The notes beneath the pieces were generated by a model. The model made no database searches, was not told the origin of the DNA, and saw only the letters and a list, made by a program, of their open reading frames with translations. Positions 1 to 8,176 of a DNA stretch of 64,000 nt are shown piece by piece; position 1 is the first letter of the stretch, and each line of letters begins with the position of its first letter. Origin of the DNA: Pseudomonas anatoliensis. GTDB taxonomy: Bacteria > Pseudomonadota > Gammaproteobacteria > Pseudomonadales > Pseudomonadaceae. The stretch covers positions 124,001 to 188,000 of the forward strand of contig NZ_JACVHC010000001.1 in NCBI RefSeq assembly GCF_017976235.1. Direction: 5' to 3'. The position numbers were made by a program, and so were the translations under genes.

Positions 1-1
1 G

Positions 2-157
2 TTTTTTCCTTTCATCAAACCGACAGGGGCCCTCGCCGGAATCTCAAATGAGACGTGGCGTTTTGGTTCTGTGTGGCTGATGGGAGTGATCTTAGAGCGG
101 GCTTTAAAACTCGTCAATCGCGACCACGGACCTGTGGTGGAAAAACTGAGACACTAA
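2..157 (+). CDS. Possible C-terminal end of a gene running in from upstream
   Basis: A reading frame is open from the window edge to a TAA at 155-157, giving 51 residues that end in VVEKLRH. It contains a short hydrophobic stretch (WLMGVILERAL). I recognise no family. Length alone does not prove coding, so this may be chance, but it is the only frame open across the left edge that ends in a plausible charged C-terminus. Confidence 0.3.
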   Translation, partial: FFPFIKPTGALAGISNETWRFGSVWLMGVILERALKLVNRDHGPVVEKLRH

Positions 158-1024
158 GAAAAACGTTTTTTTATATGTTTTTGTTTCTCTCTGAAATGGA
201 TGGAGGCCTTGATTTATAAGGGGTTTGAAGGTTTTCATCGTTGTTTTTTCTTGCTGTTTTAGAACGGCTTGTTCAAACCCTAATTTAATATTGTAGAACC
301 GCCTTTAACCACTGGTTGTGTTTGTGCTTACACTACTGAGTTTGATATCTAAAAGGCGGGATGGCGGGTTGTCGGATTTATTATTGGGGTATTTGTGTTG
401 ATCTGGTGTTTTAAATAAGGCGGAATGTTTGTCTATACAGCTTAGTTTGTTTTTTATGTCGATGTTGAAATTTCGTAATCCGCTGCAGCCCACGTCATCC
501 GTGGCTTGTAGCGTAATTGGCTTTCGCTAGATATACCCCTAAGACATTCTCAATCATCCAAAAAATTAAAAAGCTTGCACAAATGCATTTTTTAGACCAA
601 AATCGCCTCAAAGACCAACCTTTGGTCATTTTCTATACCATACGCAATCCCACGTTCTTGGGACCCCTAGCGCTAGCTTTGTCCAAAGCGTTTATTTTCT
701 AATACACTCCTCGTATCCAGATTCTTCAAGTCCCTCCTCTTCGTAAAAAAAATAATTTTTTTTGAAAAAAAACCGCTCTGAATCGATTTTTTGCTTCGTC
801 TCCGCGTCCTCCAGCGTTGGACGATGAGCTCTGCTGACCGGAGTGGGGGGCGAATTGCTCGTCTGAAGGGTGCGCATCGTTTGCCGGACAGTCTCCAGGT
901 CGCGGGTTCAAAGCGCGAGGTGGAGGAGGGGAGCGCTTACCTGAAGTGGTGATGCTTACGTTTGGGTGCCCCGCTGGTCTGATATTTCCGGCAAGAATTG
1001 ACCGGACGGCTTTCAAAAAGTTAA
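158..1024. other. A+T-rich stretch with no convincing gene
   Basis: This stretch has only short unrelated frames on both strands, none with a good ribosome site or recognisable protein. Runs of T and A (around 165-180 and 745-775) and mixed composition suggest decayed accessory DNA. A short GGGTTCAA-containing sequence near 900-925 faintly recalls a tRNA T-arm, but the stem does not close properly. Confidence 0.5.
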
Positions 1025-1040
1025 CTGTATATTCGTACAG
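1025..1040. promoter_or_regulatory. LexA (SOS) box upstream of umuDC
   Basis: CTGTATATTCGTACAG matches the CTG-N10-CAG SOS box, with an A+T-rich centre. It lies 18 bp before the umuD start, where LexA would block transcription of the operon until DNA damage. Confidence 0.85.
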
Positions 1041-1058
1041 TATTGGAAGTCGTGCGTC

Positions 1059-1484
1059 ATGAGTTACTCAATTCTAGGTCCGATCAGTGAGGGCGGTTCG
1101 AAGGTGCCGCTATGTCTCTTCCGAGTCCCGGCCGGCTTTCCCTCGCCGGCTGCGGATCATATTGAAGCGCAGATATCGCTAGATGAGATGCTGAACATTC
1201 GTGCGCCACACGTCTACTTGGTGTCACTCGCCGGTGAAAGCATGCAGGGCGCGGGGATCTATGAGGGAGACTTGGCCATTGTCGATCGATCAATTGAGCC
1301 CGCCCACGGCCACATCGTCATTGCGCTGTTGAACAATGAGCCCGTATGCAAGCGCCTATGCCTTCGCGGTAGGGAGGTCATCCTGATGTCGGAAAACCCC
1401 AAGTACCCGCCACGGTACGTCCTTGAGGGTGACGAGCTGTCGATTTGGGGTGTGATCACCAGCAGCGTGCGCAGCCATGTCTAA
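1059..1484 (+). CDS. umuD: UmuD-type autoproteolytic subunit of DNA polymerase V
   Basis: This 141-residue member of the LexA/UmuD S24 peptidase family is of usual UmuD length. In the SOS response, RecA filaments trigger self-cleavage, and the shortened form joins UmuC in the error-prone polymerase V. The cleavage region reads VPAGFPSPAAD, with the probable scissile Ala25-Gly26 bond (Ala-Gly as in LexA; E. coli UmuD has Cys-Gly). The catalytic dyad is visible as Ser61 in GESMQG and Lys98 in VCKRL. A LexA box sits just upstream and the gene overlaps umuC by 8 nt, so the two are one SOS-controlled operon. It could be a plasmid- or element-type homologue such as RulA, since the neighbourhood is accessory. 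Confidence 0.93.
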   Translation: MSYSILGPISEGGSKVPLCLFRVPAGFPSPAADHIEAQISLDEMLNIRAPHVYLVSLAGESMQGAGIYEGDLAIVDRSIEPAHGHIVIALLNNEPVCKRLCLRGREVILMSENPKYPPRYVLEGDELSIWGVITSSVRSHV

Positions 1485-2754
1485 CGTGCCGCCGGTATTC
1501 GGCCTGATCGATTGCAACAGTTTCTATGCCAGCTGCGAGCGCGTGTTTCGCCCTGACCTCGCCAAGGTGCCTATCTTAGTGCTGTCGAACAACGACGGCT
1601 GCGTCATCGCCCGCAGCTACGACGCAAAGCCCTACGTGAAAATGGGCGAGCCGTACTTCCAGATCAAGCACAAGCTCAAGCAGCATGGCATCGTCCCGTT
1701 TTCCTCGAACTATGCGCTTTACGGTGACATGAGTGAGCGTGTCATGACACTGATCGAGTCGATGGTACCGGCCGTTGAGGTCTACAGCATCGACGAAGCC
1801 TTCGTCGACCTCACCGGCATTAATGACCTGGACGCCCTCGGCCGCAAGATCCGCAGCCAGGTGCTGCGCTGCACGGGCATCCCGGTCGGTGTCGGCATCG
1901 CGCATACCAAGACCCTGGCCAAGCTGGCCAACCACACCGCCAAACGCTTGCAGGCGCAAACCGGTGGCGTTGTGAACATCTGCGACCCAATCAAGCGCGA
2001 CTGGGTGCTGCGTAATACGGACGTAGCGGAGGTGTGGGGAGTAGGCCGGCGCATGAAAATGCACTTGGATGGCATGGGGATCAAGACCGCAATGGATCTG
2101 GCCAAGGCCGATCCGTGGACGTTGAGAAAAAACTTCAGCGTGGTGATCGAGAAAACTGCCCGGGAATTGGCCGGCACGCCGTGCCTGGAGCTGGATGAGC
2201 CGGATCCGCCAAAGCAGGAGATCTGCTGCAGCCGGATGTTCGGTAAAAGGCTGAAGGAGCTGCCGCCGATAAAAGAGGCTGTGGCAACCTATATGATGCG
2301 GGCATCGGAAAAGCTCCGAGCGCAAAAGTCGCTTTGCAAGAAGATCCGGGTCAGCATCCGCACCGGAATGTTTAACCCCAATGAGGCTAAATATGCGAAT
2401 GGTGTCGTGGTGGATCTGCCTTACCCAACGGATGACGTCCGGCTCCTGACAACGGCAGCAATCGACGCGCTTGACCGCCTGTTCCGTCCTGGTTTCAGTT
2501 ACAGCAAAGCTGAAGTCATGCTGCTGAATCTATGCCAACCGGGCCAATACACGGATGACCTGTTCGCCATTTCTCAGCCTGCTGAGGCGACCAAGGTGAT
2601 GGCGGTGTTGGATGAAATCAATGGACGGTGGGGTAGGGGGACGCTTCGGGCCGCAAGTGTGCCGAGCAATCCAGATTGGGGTATGCGGCGGGAGATGAAG
2701 AGCCATAGCTATACAACGCGCTTAGATCAATTGTGGATAGTTAGCTGTAGGTAA
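1477..2754 (+). CDS. umuC: UmuC-type Y-family translesion DNA polymerase
   Basis: This 425-residue protein has the normal UmuC length (about 420). It is the catalytic subunit of polymerase V, which copies past lesions at the cost of mutations. Visible Y-family landmarks are the N-terminal palm motif IDCNSFYASCERVF with metal ligand Asp12, and YSIDEAFVDL with Asp106-Glu107. The helix-hairpin-helix region reads VWGVGRRMKMHLDGMGI, followed by the little finger and the C-terminal UmuC extension. The ATG lies inside the last codons of umuD, so translation is probably coupled. The gene is intact. It converges with the methyltransferase gene that starts the A+T-rich block. Confidence 0.95.
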   Translation: MSNVPPVFGLIDCNSFYASCERVFRPDLAKVPILVLSNNDGCVIARSYDAKPYVKMGEPYFQIKHKLKQHGIVPFSSNYALYGDMSERVMTLIESMVPAVEVYSIDEAFVDLTGINDLDALGRKIRSQVLRCTGIPVGVGIAHTKTLAKLANHTAKRLQAQTGGVVNICDPIKRDWVLRNTDVAEVWGVGRRMKMHLDGMGIKTAMDLAKADPWTLRKNFSVVIEKTARELAGTPCLELDEPDPPKQEICCSRMFGKRLKELPPIKEAVATYMMRASEKLRAQKSLCKKIRVSIRTGMFNPNEAKYANGVVVDLPYPTDDVRLLTTAAIDALDRLFRPGFSYSKAEVMLLNLCQPGQYTDDLFAISQPAEATKVMAVLDEINGRWGRGTLRAASVPSNPDWGMRREMKSHSYTTRLDQLWIVSCR

Positions 2755-2826
2755 CGACCGGCGGGTTTTGGCGACCGCGCGCTATGTAGATTCTTATTGC
2801 TCCTTAGGGGCGGATAGTAAGAAAAG

Positions 2827-3969
2827 TTAAATAGCGCACATGTGGTAGTGGTTGTTTTTGAGGAAGTCATAAACTTTTGCGGATAAGTCGTGCTTAGTAA
2901 TGTACTTCGCGCATGTGCCTCGTGCATTCGCTCGCAATGAATCTAATTGGCTATTCCAATATTGAATAAAACTAGTGGGTAGTGTGTTATCTGTAAACCT
3001 TAGCCGAAATACGCAATCGGAAATTATATAGCTTTTGCATTCGACTATTGTGATGTTTCCAAGGACCCTAGTGCCGACGCGACTAATAAGGATGTCACCG
3101 TGCTCTGCCAATATAGGGGGGCGTGATAAGCCTGCAGGTACGCATGTTGACATCATGGGGGGATCGAAAAAGCCACTGGTATGGTAGTAGGGAGTCCCTA
3201 ATTGTTTGCACTCTTTACCCGATAGGTTGCCTCTTTTGATGTCGAACAAAATGCTTGGTCTTACGTCCTGCAGACTCATGTTTCTAAGTCCGTTGACAAA
3301 GTCGGACACTGGACGTTTCTCTTTGATTCCGGTCAATGAAGAGTAAGTGAATTTTTGCTTCGGAGTAGTCTTTTGGATAACCAAAATGTAAGTGCGCGCC
3401 TCTGTGCCTTTAAATTTTCCGTCAACTATTTCTGCTAGAGCTACTACGCTACAAAAATTAAGTATGCTGGAACGAAAACTTTTTAGGTAGTCGGATTTTA
3501 TTACTAGCTCGGGAAGAATAAAGGCAGCGAAGCCCTCGTCGCGCAGAAGTCTGATGTTTTGTAGTATGAAAAGTACTTCTGTTCGAAGTCGTTTGTGTTT
3601 AAATATATCTTGAAGGCCAAAACTCGTAATTAGTTCGCGATCATACGAGGTGGGAGTTCTCCAGCGATATGGTGGGTTACTAATCGCTAAATCGAACGAA
3701 TCTCCAAATTTAGAAAGCAAATTCTCGAACGCACCGTCTAGGACGTCTATGTTGTAATGAGCGCCTTCGAAGTGTTCTTTCAATATTTCAACGTTTGCAG
3801 GATCTAGTTCGCATGTGGTGAGTTGGGCAAGCGGCCATCTCCTTACAACTGGCTCAAGTAATGCTCCTTGTCCGGCGCTTAACTCTACACATCGTTCTAC
3901 ATTGAACCGAGGTAGCATTTTTATAAGCTGCTTGCCAATTGTTTGTTCAGTGTAATACTGCTCGTACAT
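2827..3969 (-). CDS. N6-adenine DNA methyltransferase with a target-recognition-like C-terminal half
   Basis: This 380-residue protein resembles the Eco57I/type I class of adenine methyltransferases. Motif I (SAM binding) appears as VELSAGQGAL near residues 28-37, a CELDP acidic loop follows, and the catalytic motif IV is NPPY at 98-101. The C-terminal part carries GDILISRVGTR at 291-301, the kind of segment found in type I specificity-subunit target recognition domains, so catalysis and DNA recognition seem fused. No endonuclease domain is visible and no restriction gene is adjacent. It is divergent from the ATPase gene (70 bp between the starts), which suggests one divergent promoter region and a shared function. 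Composition is clearly A+T-richer than umuC. It could be an orphan methylase, or the self-marking part of the adjacent ATPase/HEPN block. Confidence 0.8.
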   Translation of the reverse strand: MYEQYYTEQTIGKQLIKMLPRFNVERCVELSAGQGALLEPVVRRWPLAQLTTCELDPANVEILKEHFEGAHYNIDVLDGAFENLLSKFGDSFDLAISNPPYRWRTPTSYDRELITSFGLQDIFKHKRLRTEVLFILQNIRLLRDEGFAAFILPELVIKSDYLKSFRSSILNFCSVVALAEIVDGKFKGTEARTYILVIQKTTPKQKFTYSSLTGIKEKRPVSDFVNGLRNMSLQDVRPSILFDIKRGNLSGKECKQLGTPYYHTSGFFDPPMMSTCVPAGLSRPPILAEHGDILISRVGTRVLGNITIVECKSYIISDCVFRLRFTDNTLPTSFIQYWNSQLDSLRANARGTCAKYITKHDLSAKVYDFLKNNHYHMCAI

Positions 3970-4039
3970 CTTTTTTCGACACCTATCGCTGATTTTGATA
4001 AGCTAACAAAAAATGGTGGCTCTGTAAAGGAATCATAGT

Positions 4040-5746
4040 ATGCCGCAGGACATAAGTTCTAAAGATGGAAATGACATCGAGTCGCATGACTTCGAAGAGC
4101 GGGCAGACTACCTTCCTGATGATTTCATTATCGGGAAAACGGCAAAGGATGAGCACTTTTCCAGCATCCAGAGCAAGATATTTCAAGTTGGGGCGAAATT
4201 ACTTATTGGACCTCGCGGTACTGGTAAAACCCATCATATGCGCTTGGCGTATTTAGTGTGTGAAGAAGATATCAAAAAACCGCTGGCCCTTTATATTTCC
4301 TTTAATCATTATCTCCGCCTTGAGACATATTTAACAGAGTCATCAAACGCAGTCAGTGTTTTTCATGCTTGGGTGTTAAGTAAAATATTGCGTGAATGTC
4401 TTAAAGTATTAGATCAACCTAGTGAGCACCCTGAGTTGTCGCTCGAAAGCCTTCAATCCTTTATTGAAGCGGTTGAGAAGCAGCAGTACAACTCGGCGCA
4501 TGATGAGTTGGTGTACGCAATATCCATCGAAAAGACAATATTTTACGTTGAAAAGGCGACAGCCGCTAAAGGAAGAAAGCGAGCAGTTTTGTTATTAGAT
4601 GACGCAGCGCTCACGCTTACTCCTGCTTACATGATTGAGTTTTTTGAGGTTTTTCGAAGTCTCAAGACAGCGCACATTTCACCTAAAGCATCAGTGTATC
4701 CAGGTAGCACACAATACGGTCCGAGATTTCACTTGGGGCATGATGCGGAGCCTGTCAATGTCTGGCTCAGTGTTGAGAACCCCAAGTATCTAAGCTTCAT
4801 GACTGCACTGACCGACAATCGTTTTGAATCAGATCTAAATATTCCAGTGGAAGTGCTTGATCTTCTCAAATATGCGGCATTTGGAAATCCTAGATCATAT
4901 ATCATGATGGTGCGTGATTATGAACAAAGTGGGTCAACAACTGCTCAAAGCGGATTTAACAAGGTTATCTCTGAGCGAAAAGGATTTATCATTGATGAGT
5001 ATATGTCCCTCAGTCAAAAACTTCCCCAATATGGAGGTATAATTTCTACGGGGCGCGAATTTATTAATCGAATAATTTCGTTGCTTAAAATACTCAATTA
5101 CGAAAAGCTTGATGCAGGCGACTCAGATGCGTTTGAGAAAACAATTACTGTCGGGCTTGCGAATTTACCTGTAAAGGCAGAGCGAATGATCCGCTTCTTG
5201 ATTGAAGCAGGATTACTGTATGAGGCGGATCCGGTCTCACACGGACCTGAAAGAAAACTACGGCGATTCATTCCGCATGCAGTTATGCTCTTTGAAGCTC
5301 GAGTTCTCACTAAGAGTCGTGGGTTCAATGCTAGTGTTTTGCTTAGCCGAATTAAAAGTAAGTCTTCCAAGCACCCCGCAAGACCATCGTTGGAGAGGCT
5401 TTTACCAACAAGTGACTTGGCCCTTCTTGAACTTGATCTTCCTCCTTGTACAAATTGTGGTGCCAGCCGAATGGCGGAAAAACAAAAGTTCTGTCATAAC
5501 TGTGGCAAGACTCTAGTTGACGAATCAGCATTCAAACGCTGCATGGAGACTGAGTTGAATCAGCTGCCATTAACAGCCTTTCAGAAGAAATCGATAAGCG
5601 ATTATACAAATTTCAAAACCGTTGGTGATGTGATAAAGAGTCAAGATCCTGCAAATGAATTACAAAAGGCACATCGGGTGAAGGCGGCACGTGCGTACGA
5701 TATTTATACGCGAGTTAATCGCTGGGTAGATGAGTTTTTGGTATGA
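4040..5746 (+). CDS. AAA/ORC-Cdc6-like P-loop ATPase with C-terminal zinc ribbon
   Basis: This 568-residue protein has a clear P-loop: Walker A GPRGTGKT at 57-64 and a Walker B-like RAVLLLDDAAL around 181-191. A conserved-looking SPKASVYPGSTQYGPRF segment follows near 214-230. The fold looks like the ORC/Cdc6-type AAA ATPases. Near the C-terminus is a four-cysteine zinc ribbon (Cys470, 473, 485, 488; CTNCG...CHNCGK), which suggests nucleic-acid or protein binding. AAGGA lies 8 nt before the ATG. It is the first gene of an operon with two HEPN-like genes: its stop overlaps the next start (ATGA). It is divergent from the methyltransferase. I infer a sensor/switch role for a defence module; this is not demonstrated. 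Confidence 0.75.
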   Translation: MPQDISSKDGNDIESHDFEERADYLPDDFIIGKTAKDEHFSSIQSKIFQVGAKLLIGPRGTGKTHHMRLAYLVCEEDIKKPLALYISFNHYLRLETYLTESSNAVSVFHAWVLSKILRECLKVLDQPSEHPELSLESLQSFIEAVEKQQYNSAHDELVYAISIEKTIFYVEKATAAKGRKRAVLLLDDAALTLTPAYMIEFFEVFRSLKTAHISPKASVYPGSTQYGPRFHLGHDAEPVNVWLSVENPKYLSFMTALTDNRFESDLNIPVEVLDLLKYAAFGNPRSYIMMVRDYEQSGSTTAQSGFNKVISERKGFIIDEYMSLSQKLPQYGGIISTGREFINRIISLLKILNYEKLDAGDSDAFEKTITVGLANLPVKAERMIRFLIEAGLLYEADPVSHGPERKLRRFIPHAVMLFEARVLTKSRGFNASVLLSRIKSKSSKHPARPSLERLLPTSDLALLELDLPPCTNCGASRMAEKQKFCHNCGKTLVDESAFKRCMETELNQLPLTAFQKKSISDYTNFKTVGDVIKSQDPANELQKAHRVKAARAYDIYTRVNRWVDEFLV

Positions 5747-6570
5747 AGAAGCCTAAGTTTAAAAGTCAGATATCCGGATCTCGCACTTCGTCCACTTTTG
5801 ATTCTTCTGTGTATTTTAAAGATGTTGAGGAGCAGCGTCGCTCCCCCTTGCAAAGATTTATTTATCATAGGGAGTTGCTCACTACCATCTTGGGTGCAGA
5901 GGAAGATAACGGCGCATGGAATATGAAGTCAAACCTCTCCATAATTGGAATTGTTTCTAGTACGGAGTCGTATTTTAGATCAATGATCAGAAATATTCTT
6001 TTGACTGTTGCGGATATAAGGAAGGAAAGTTATAGAAATAAGCTTACGTATGGTGCGGTGTTGTTTCACGCGCCAGAGTTGCTGCCGGAAGCATTGCTGG
6101 AAGAAAGTGTTTTTTCATCAAAAAAACATATAATTGATCATGTAAGTACTTTTCTTGGTATTAAGGTAAACCTTCAACAACATGCTGCGCTTGGCTCGGC
6201 GTTAGATGAGTTTGACAAAGTTTGTCATCTTCGCCATTGCGTTGCGCATCGCGCTGGGCACCTTGGGTCAAAAAATGCTATTGAACTGGGGCTTGACCAG
6301 TTTTCAGCTTACTTGGAAAAACCTATCTCGCCCACTCTTGATGCGGTGAACAATGTTTTTAATATCTGCCAGAATCTTGTCTTCGAGTTCAATGATTTTC
6401 TTTTCGAAGCAATGCTGACTCAATCTGTCGAAAAAGGCGGGTGGTCCGGTGATCTGCGCAAAGATAAGCGGGAGTATTTAAAACTCTACCAGATATTTTC
6501 CTCTAATCCTGAGGATTTGAACTATCTTAAATCCTCATATGTGGATTTTCGTGATCATTATGGTCTTTGA
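5743..6570 (+). CDS. HEPN-domain protein, putative RNase (first of pair)
   Basis: This 275-residue protein has no close relative that I recognise, but it shows the two signatures of HEPN ribonuclease folds. One is a helix with TESYFRSMIRN (about residues 74-84). The other is a later R-polar-x3-H motif, RHCVAH, with Arg164 and His169. HEPN proteins with this motif are usually metal-independent RNases in toxin-antitoxin, CRISPR and abortive-infection systems. The start codon overlaps the ATPase stop (ATGA), so translation is probably coupled, and the two products are likely partners. No signal peptide or membrane segment is visible. A non-catalytic HEPN scaffold is possible, but the intact Arg and His argue for activity. 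Confidence 0.65.
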   Translation: MKKPKFKSQISGSRTSSTFDSSVYFKDVEEQRRSPLQRFIYHRELLTTILGAEEDNGAWNMKSNLSIIGIVSSTESYFRSMIRNILLTVADIRKESYRNKLTYGAVLFHAPELLPEALLEESVFSSKKHIIDHVSTFLGIKVNLQQHAALGSALDEFDKVCHLRHCVAHRAGHLGSKNAIELGLDQFSAYLEKPISPTLDAVNNVFNICQNLVFEFNDFLFEAMLTQSVEKGGWSGDLRKDKREYLKLYQIFSSNPEDLNYLKSSYVDFRDHYGL

Positions 6571-6612
6571 CTGCTGTGAATACTAATCGAATAGTAGTGA
6601 TGCGGTGGGGAT

Positions 6613-7377
6613 ATGGCTTCGGATTCAAAAGATGATTTCCTGGATGATTTAGTCAAAGGTGTCATGGCTCGTGCCTCCCTCGCGCCTAAAGATAGATTAA
6701 TCTATGATCTTGAACTTCTGATTCAGGAAATGCACAGGGAGTGGCACGATATATCTGACTATGTATGGAAAAGTGCAAGTCTAATATGGCATGAGAAAAA
6801 GCTTGAAGAACGTAAAATCCAAGCTTCTGATACTTCGTTAGCATCAGTTAGAGAGCTCATAGAGCATCGTGCGTGTATACATAATAAGCGGTGGAACTAC
6901 ACTTACCCTTTTATGATCGGGTCTGGTGGGCTTTTTAGCGTTCTTTCGATATTCGAGTCGTACTTATTGTCCTTGGCAGTGATTGTCGACAAGGTATACG
7001 GGGGGTTGAGCACGACTAAAGGTAGCGGATCAGAAAAGCTCTTTCGCTACTTTAGATCATTAGGCATATCACCTGATTCGATTAAATACTACGAGCAGAT
7101 AAAGGCCGCTCAAAAAATAAGGAATTGCTTGACTCACGCTGGCGGTGATTTGCAGCTGGCAAAAGATGAAAGTGAGTTACGTAGGATAGTTGAAGGCCAA
7201 ATTTTCGTAACGCCTGAAGAAAGAGAGGGGCAGAGCAAGTGTAATTATGTGTTGATAGAAATGTATTTATATTCTGATAAAGTTAAGGTGAGTATGGAAT
7301 ATCCTCTTCAGCTCTGCTTCTATCTGAAAAGTTATTTGAATCTAATTTCGGAAAAGCTACTAAGCTTAGATTCTTAA
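6613..7377 (+). CDS. HEPN-domain protein, putative RNase (second of pair)
   Basis: This 254-residue protein differs in sequence from its upstream neighbour but shows the same HEPN layout: IFESYLLSL around 113-121 and KIRNCLTHAGGD, with Arg170-Asn171-x3-His175 (RX4H). The N-terminal third is a charged helical region that may be an interaction arm. It starts 42 nt after the first HEPN gene with a purine-rich site (GGTGGGGAT) just before the ATG, so it is probably co-transcribed. Having two distinct HEPN proteins with one ATPase suggests a heterodimer or a toxin/partner arrangement. The function is inferred from motifs and context only. Confidence 0.65.
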   Translation: MASDSKDDFLDDLVKGVMARASLAPKDRLIYDLELLIQEMHREWHDISDYVWKSASLIWHEKKLEERKIQASDTSLASVRELIEHRACIHNKRWNYTYPFMIGSGGLFSVLSIFESYLLSLAVIVDKVYGGLSTTKGSGSEKLFRYFRSLGISPDSIKYYEQIKAAQKIRNCLTHAGGDLQLAKDESELRRIVEGQIFVTPEEREGQSKCNYVLIEMYLYSDKVKVSMEYPLQLCFYLKSYLNLISEKLLSLDS

Positions 7378-7840
7378 TATTTCTGTGTCTTGGAGGCCGT
7401 AGACATTCGTGATCAGGTACTCAGGTCGCTTTGGAGACATGCGCGAGAGGCGGAGTGCAGTAGAAGCAGAGACATCGAGGATGGACATTGCACGGAATAC
7501 TCGGATTTTTAGGAGGCATGGGGGTCCAGCTGTCGCCATGAGGCTTTAAGAATCTAGAGTGAAACGTTTAGGGCAAAATTAGGGCACATGGGAGTCCGCT
7601 TTGGGCCGCTCGATGCCAGCGATGGTAGGCGAAAGCCCCAATTTCTTCGGCCTAGGGCGGTCTACTAGAATGCGAGAAGGGGTTCGAATCCCTATCCAAA
7701 TAGTCAGTAGCAGCAATTGATCGAAAGGAGAGCGAGATCAGGTATTGGTAGGCCAGGCCCTGGTGGGATCTCCGTAAAAACATAAAAAGCTCCACACCGG
7801 GTCAAACTCGCACGTTTGCTGCCAGCCATGCCGGCGCTAT
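7378..7840. other. Gene-free stretch with a tRNA T-arm-like remnant
   Basis: No supportable gene is present. At 7679-7693 the sequence GGGGTTCGAATCCCT has a 7-nt TTCGAAT loop and a short G/C stem like a tRNA T-arm, but no acceptor stem, anticodon arm or CCA end can be built around it. It marks the point where the A+T-rich block gives way to ordinary Pseudomonas sequence, so it may be a leftover attachment site. Confidence 0.35.
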
Positions 7841-8055
7841 CACTGCCGTAATTGCATGATTGCATCTGTAATCGCTTTCGCGTTTTTGTCCAGTGTTTCC
7901 AGGGCCACAACGGCGTTATCGGCTACAGCGTCTGCGCCAGTTCCTGAGATCCAGTGGGTAATCTCTTCGATCGCCGCACCAAGGGCATGCTGGTTATGCA
8001 GCAGCAACGTTAGAGCATCGGCAGTGATGATGTTTGATCGGGAGTTATCGGGCAT
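7840..8055 (-). CDS. Small conserved-type hypothetical protein (71 aa)
   Basis: A 71-residue, Ala- and Leu-rich, probably all-helical protein (ITADALTLLLHNQHALGAAI...). AAGGAAG sits before the ATG at good spacing, and composition matches the host. It lacks a signal peptide or membrane segment. It resembles the many small helical proteins that Pseudomonas encodes near DUF6124 genes, but I cannot assign a family or function. Confidence 0.6.
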   Translation of the reverse strand: MPDNSRSNIITADALTLLLHNQHALGAAIEEITHWISGTGADAVADNAVVALETLDKNAKAITDAIMQLRQ

Positions 8056-8176
8056 AGAAATCTTCCTTGAAAATTGATCCGGAAATACCGCTCAGCGGAC
8101 GGTGGTCAGTCCAGCCAGAGGCGTACTTTTTCGGCTGGATAACCAGACGCTGCGTCACCGCTATTGCTTAAAGGAT

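Noticed and set aside
890-930. A second T-arm-like sequence (GCGGGTTCAAAGCGCG)
   Set aside because: The stem pairs poorly and no tRNA body surrounds it.
7679-7693. A tRNA gene around the T-arm-like sequence
   Set aside because: Only the T-arm is recognisable. No acceptor stem, D-arm, anticodon loop or CCA can be placed, so I keep it only as a possible remnant.
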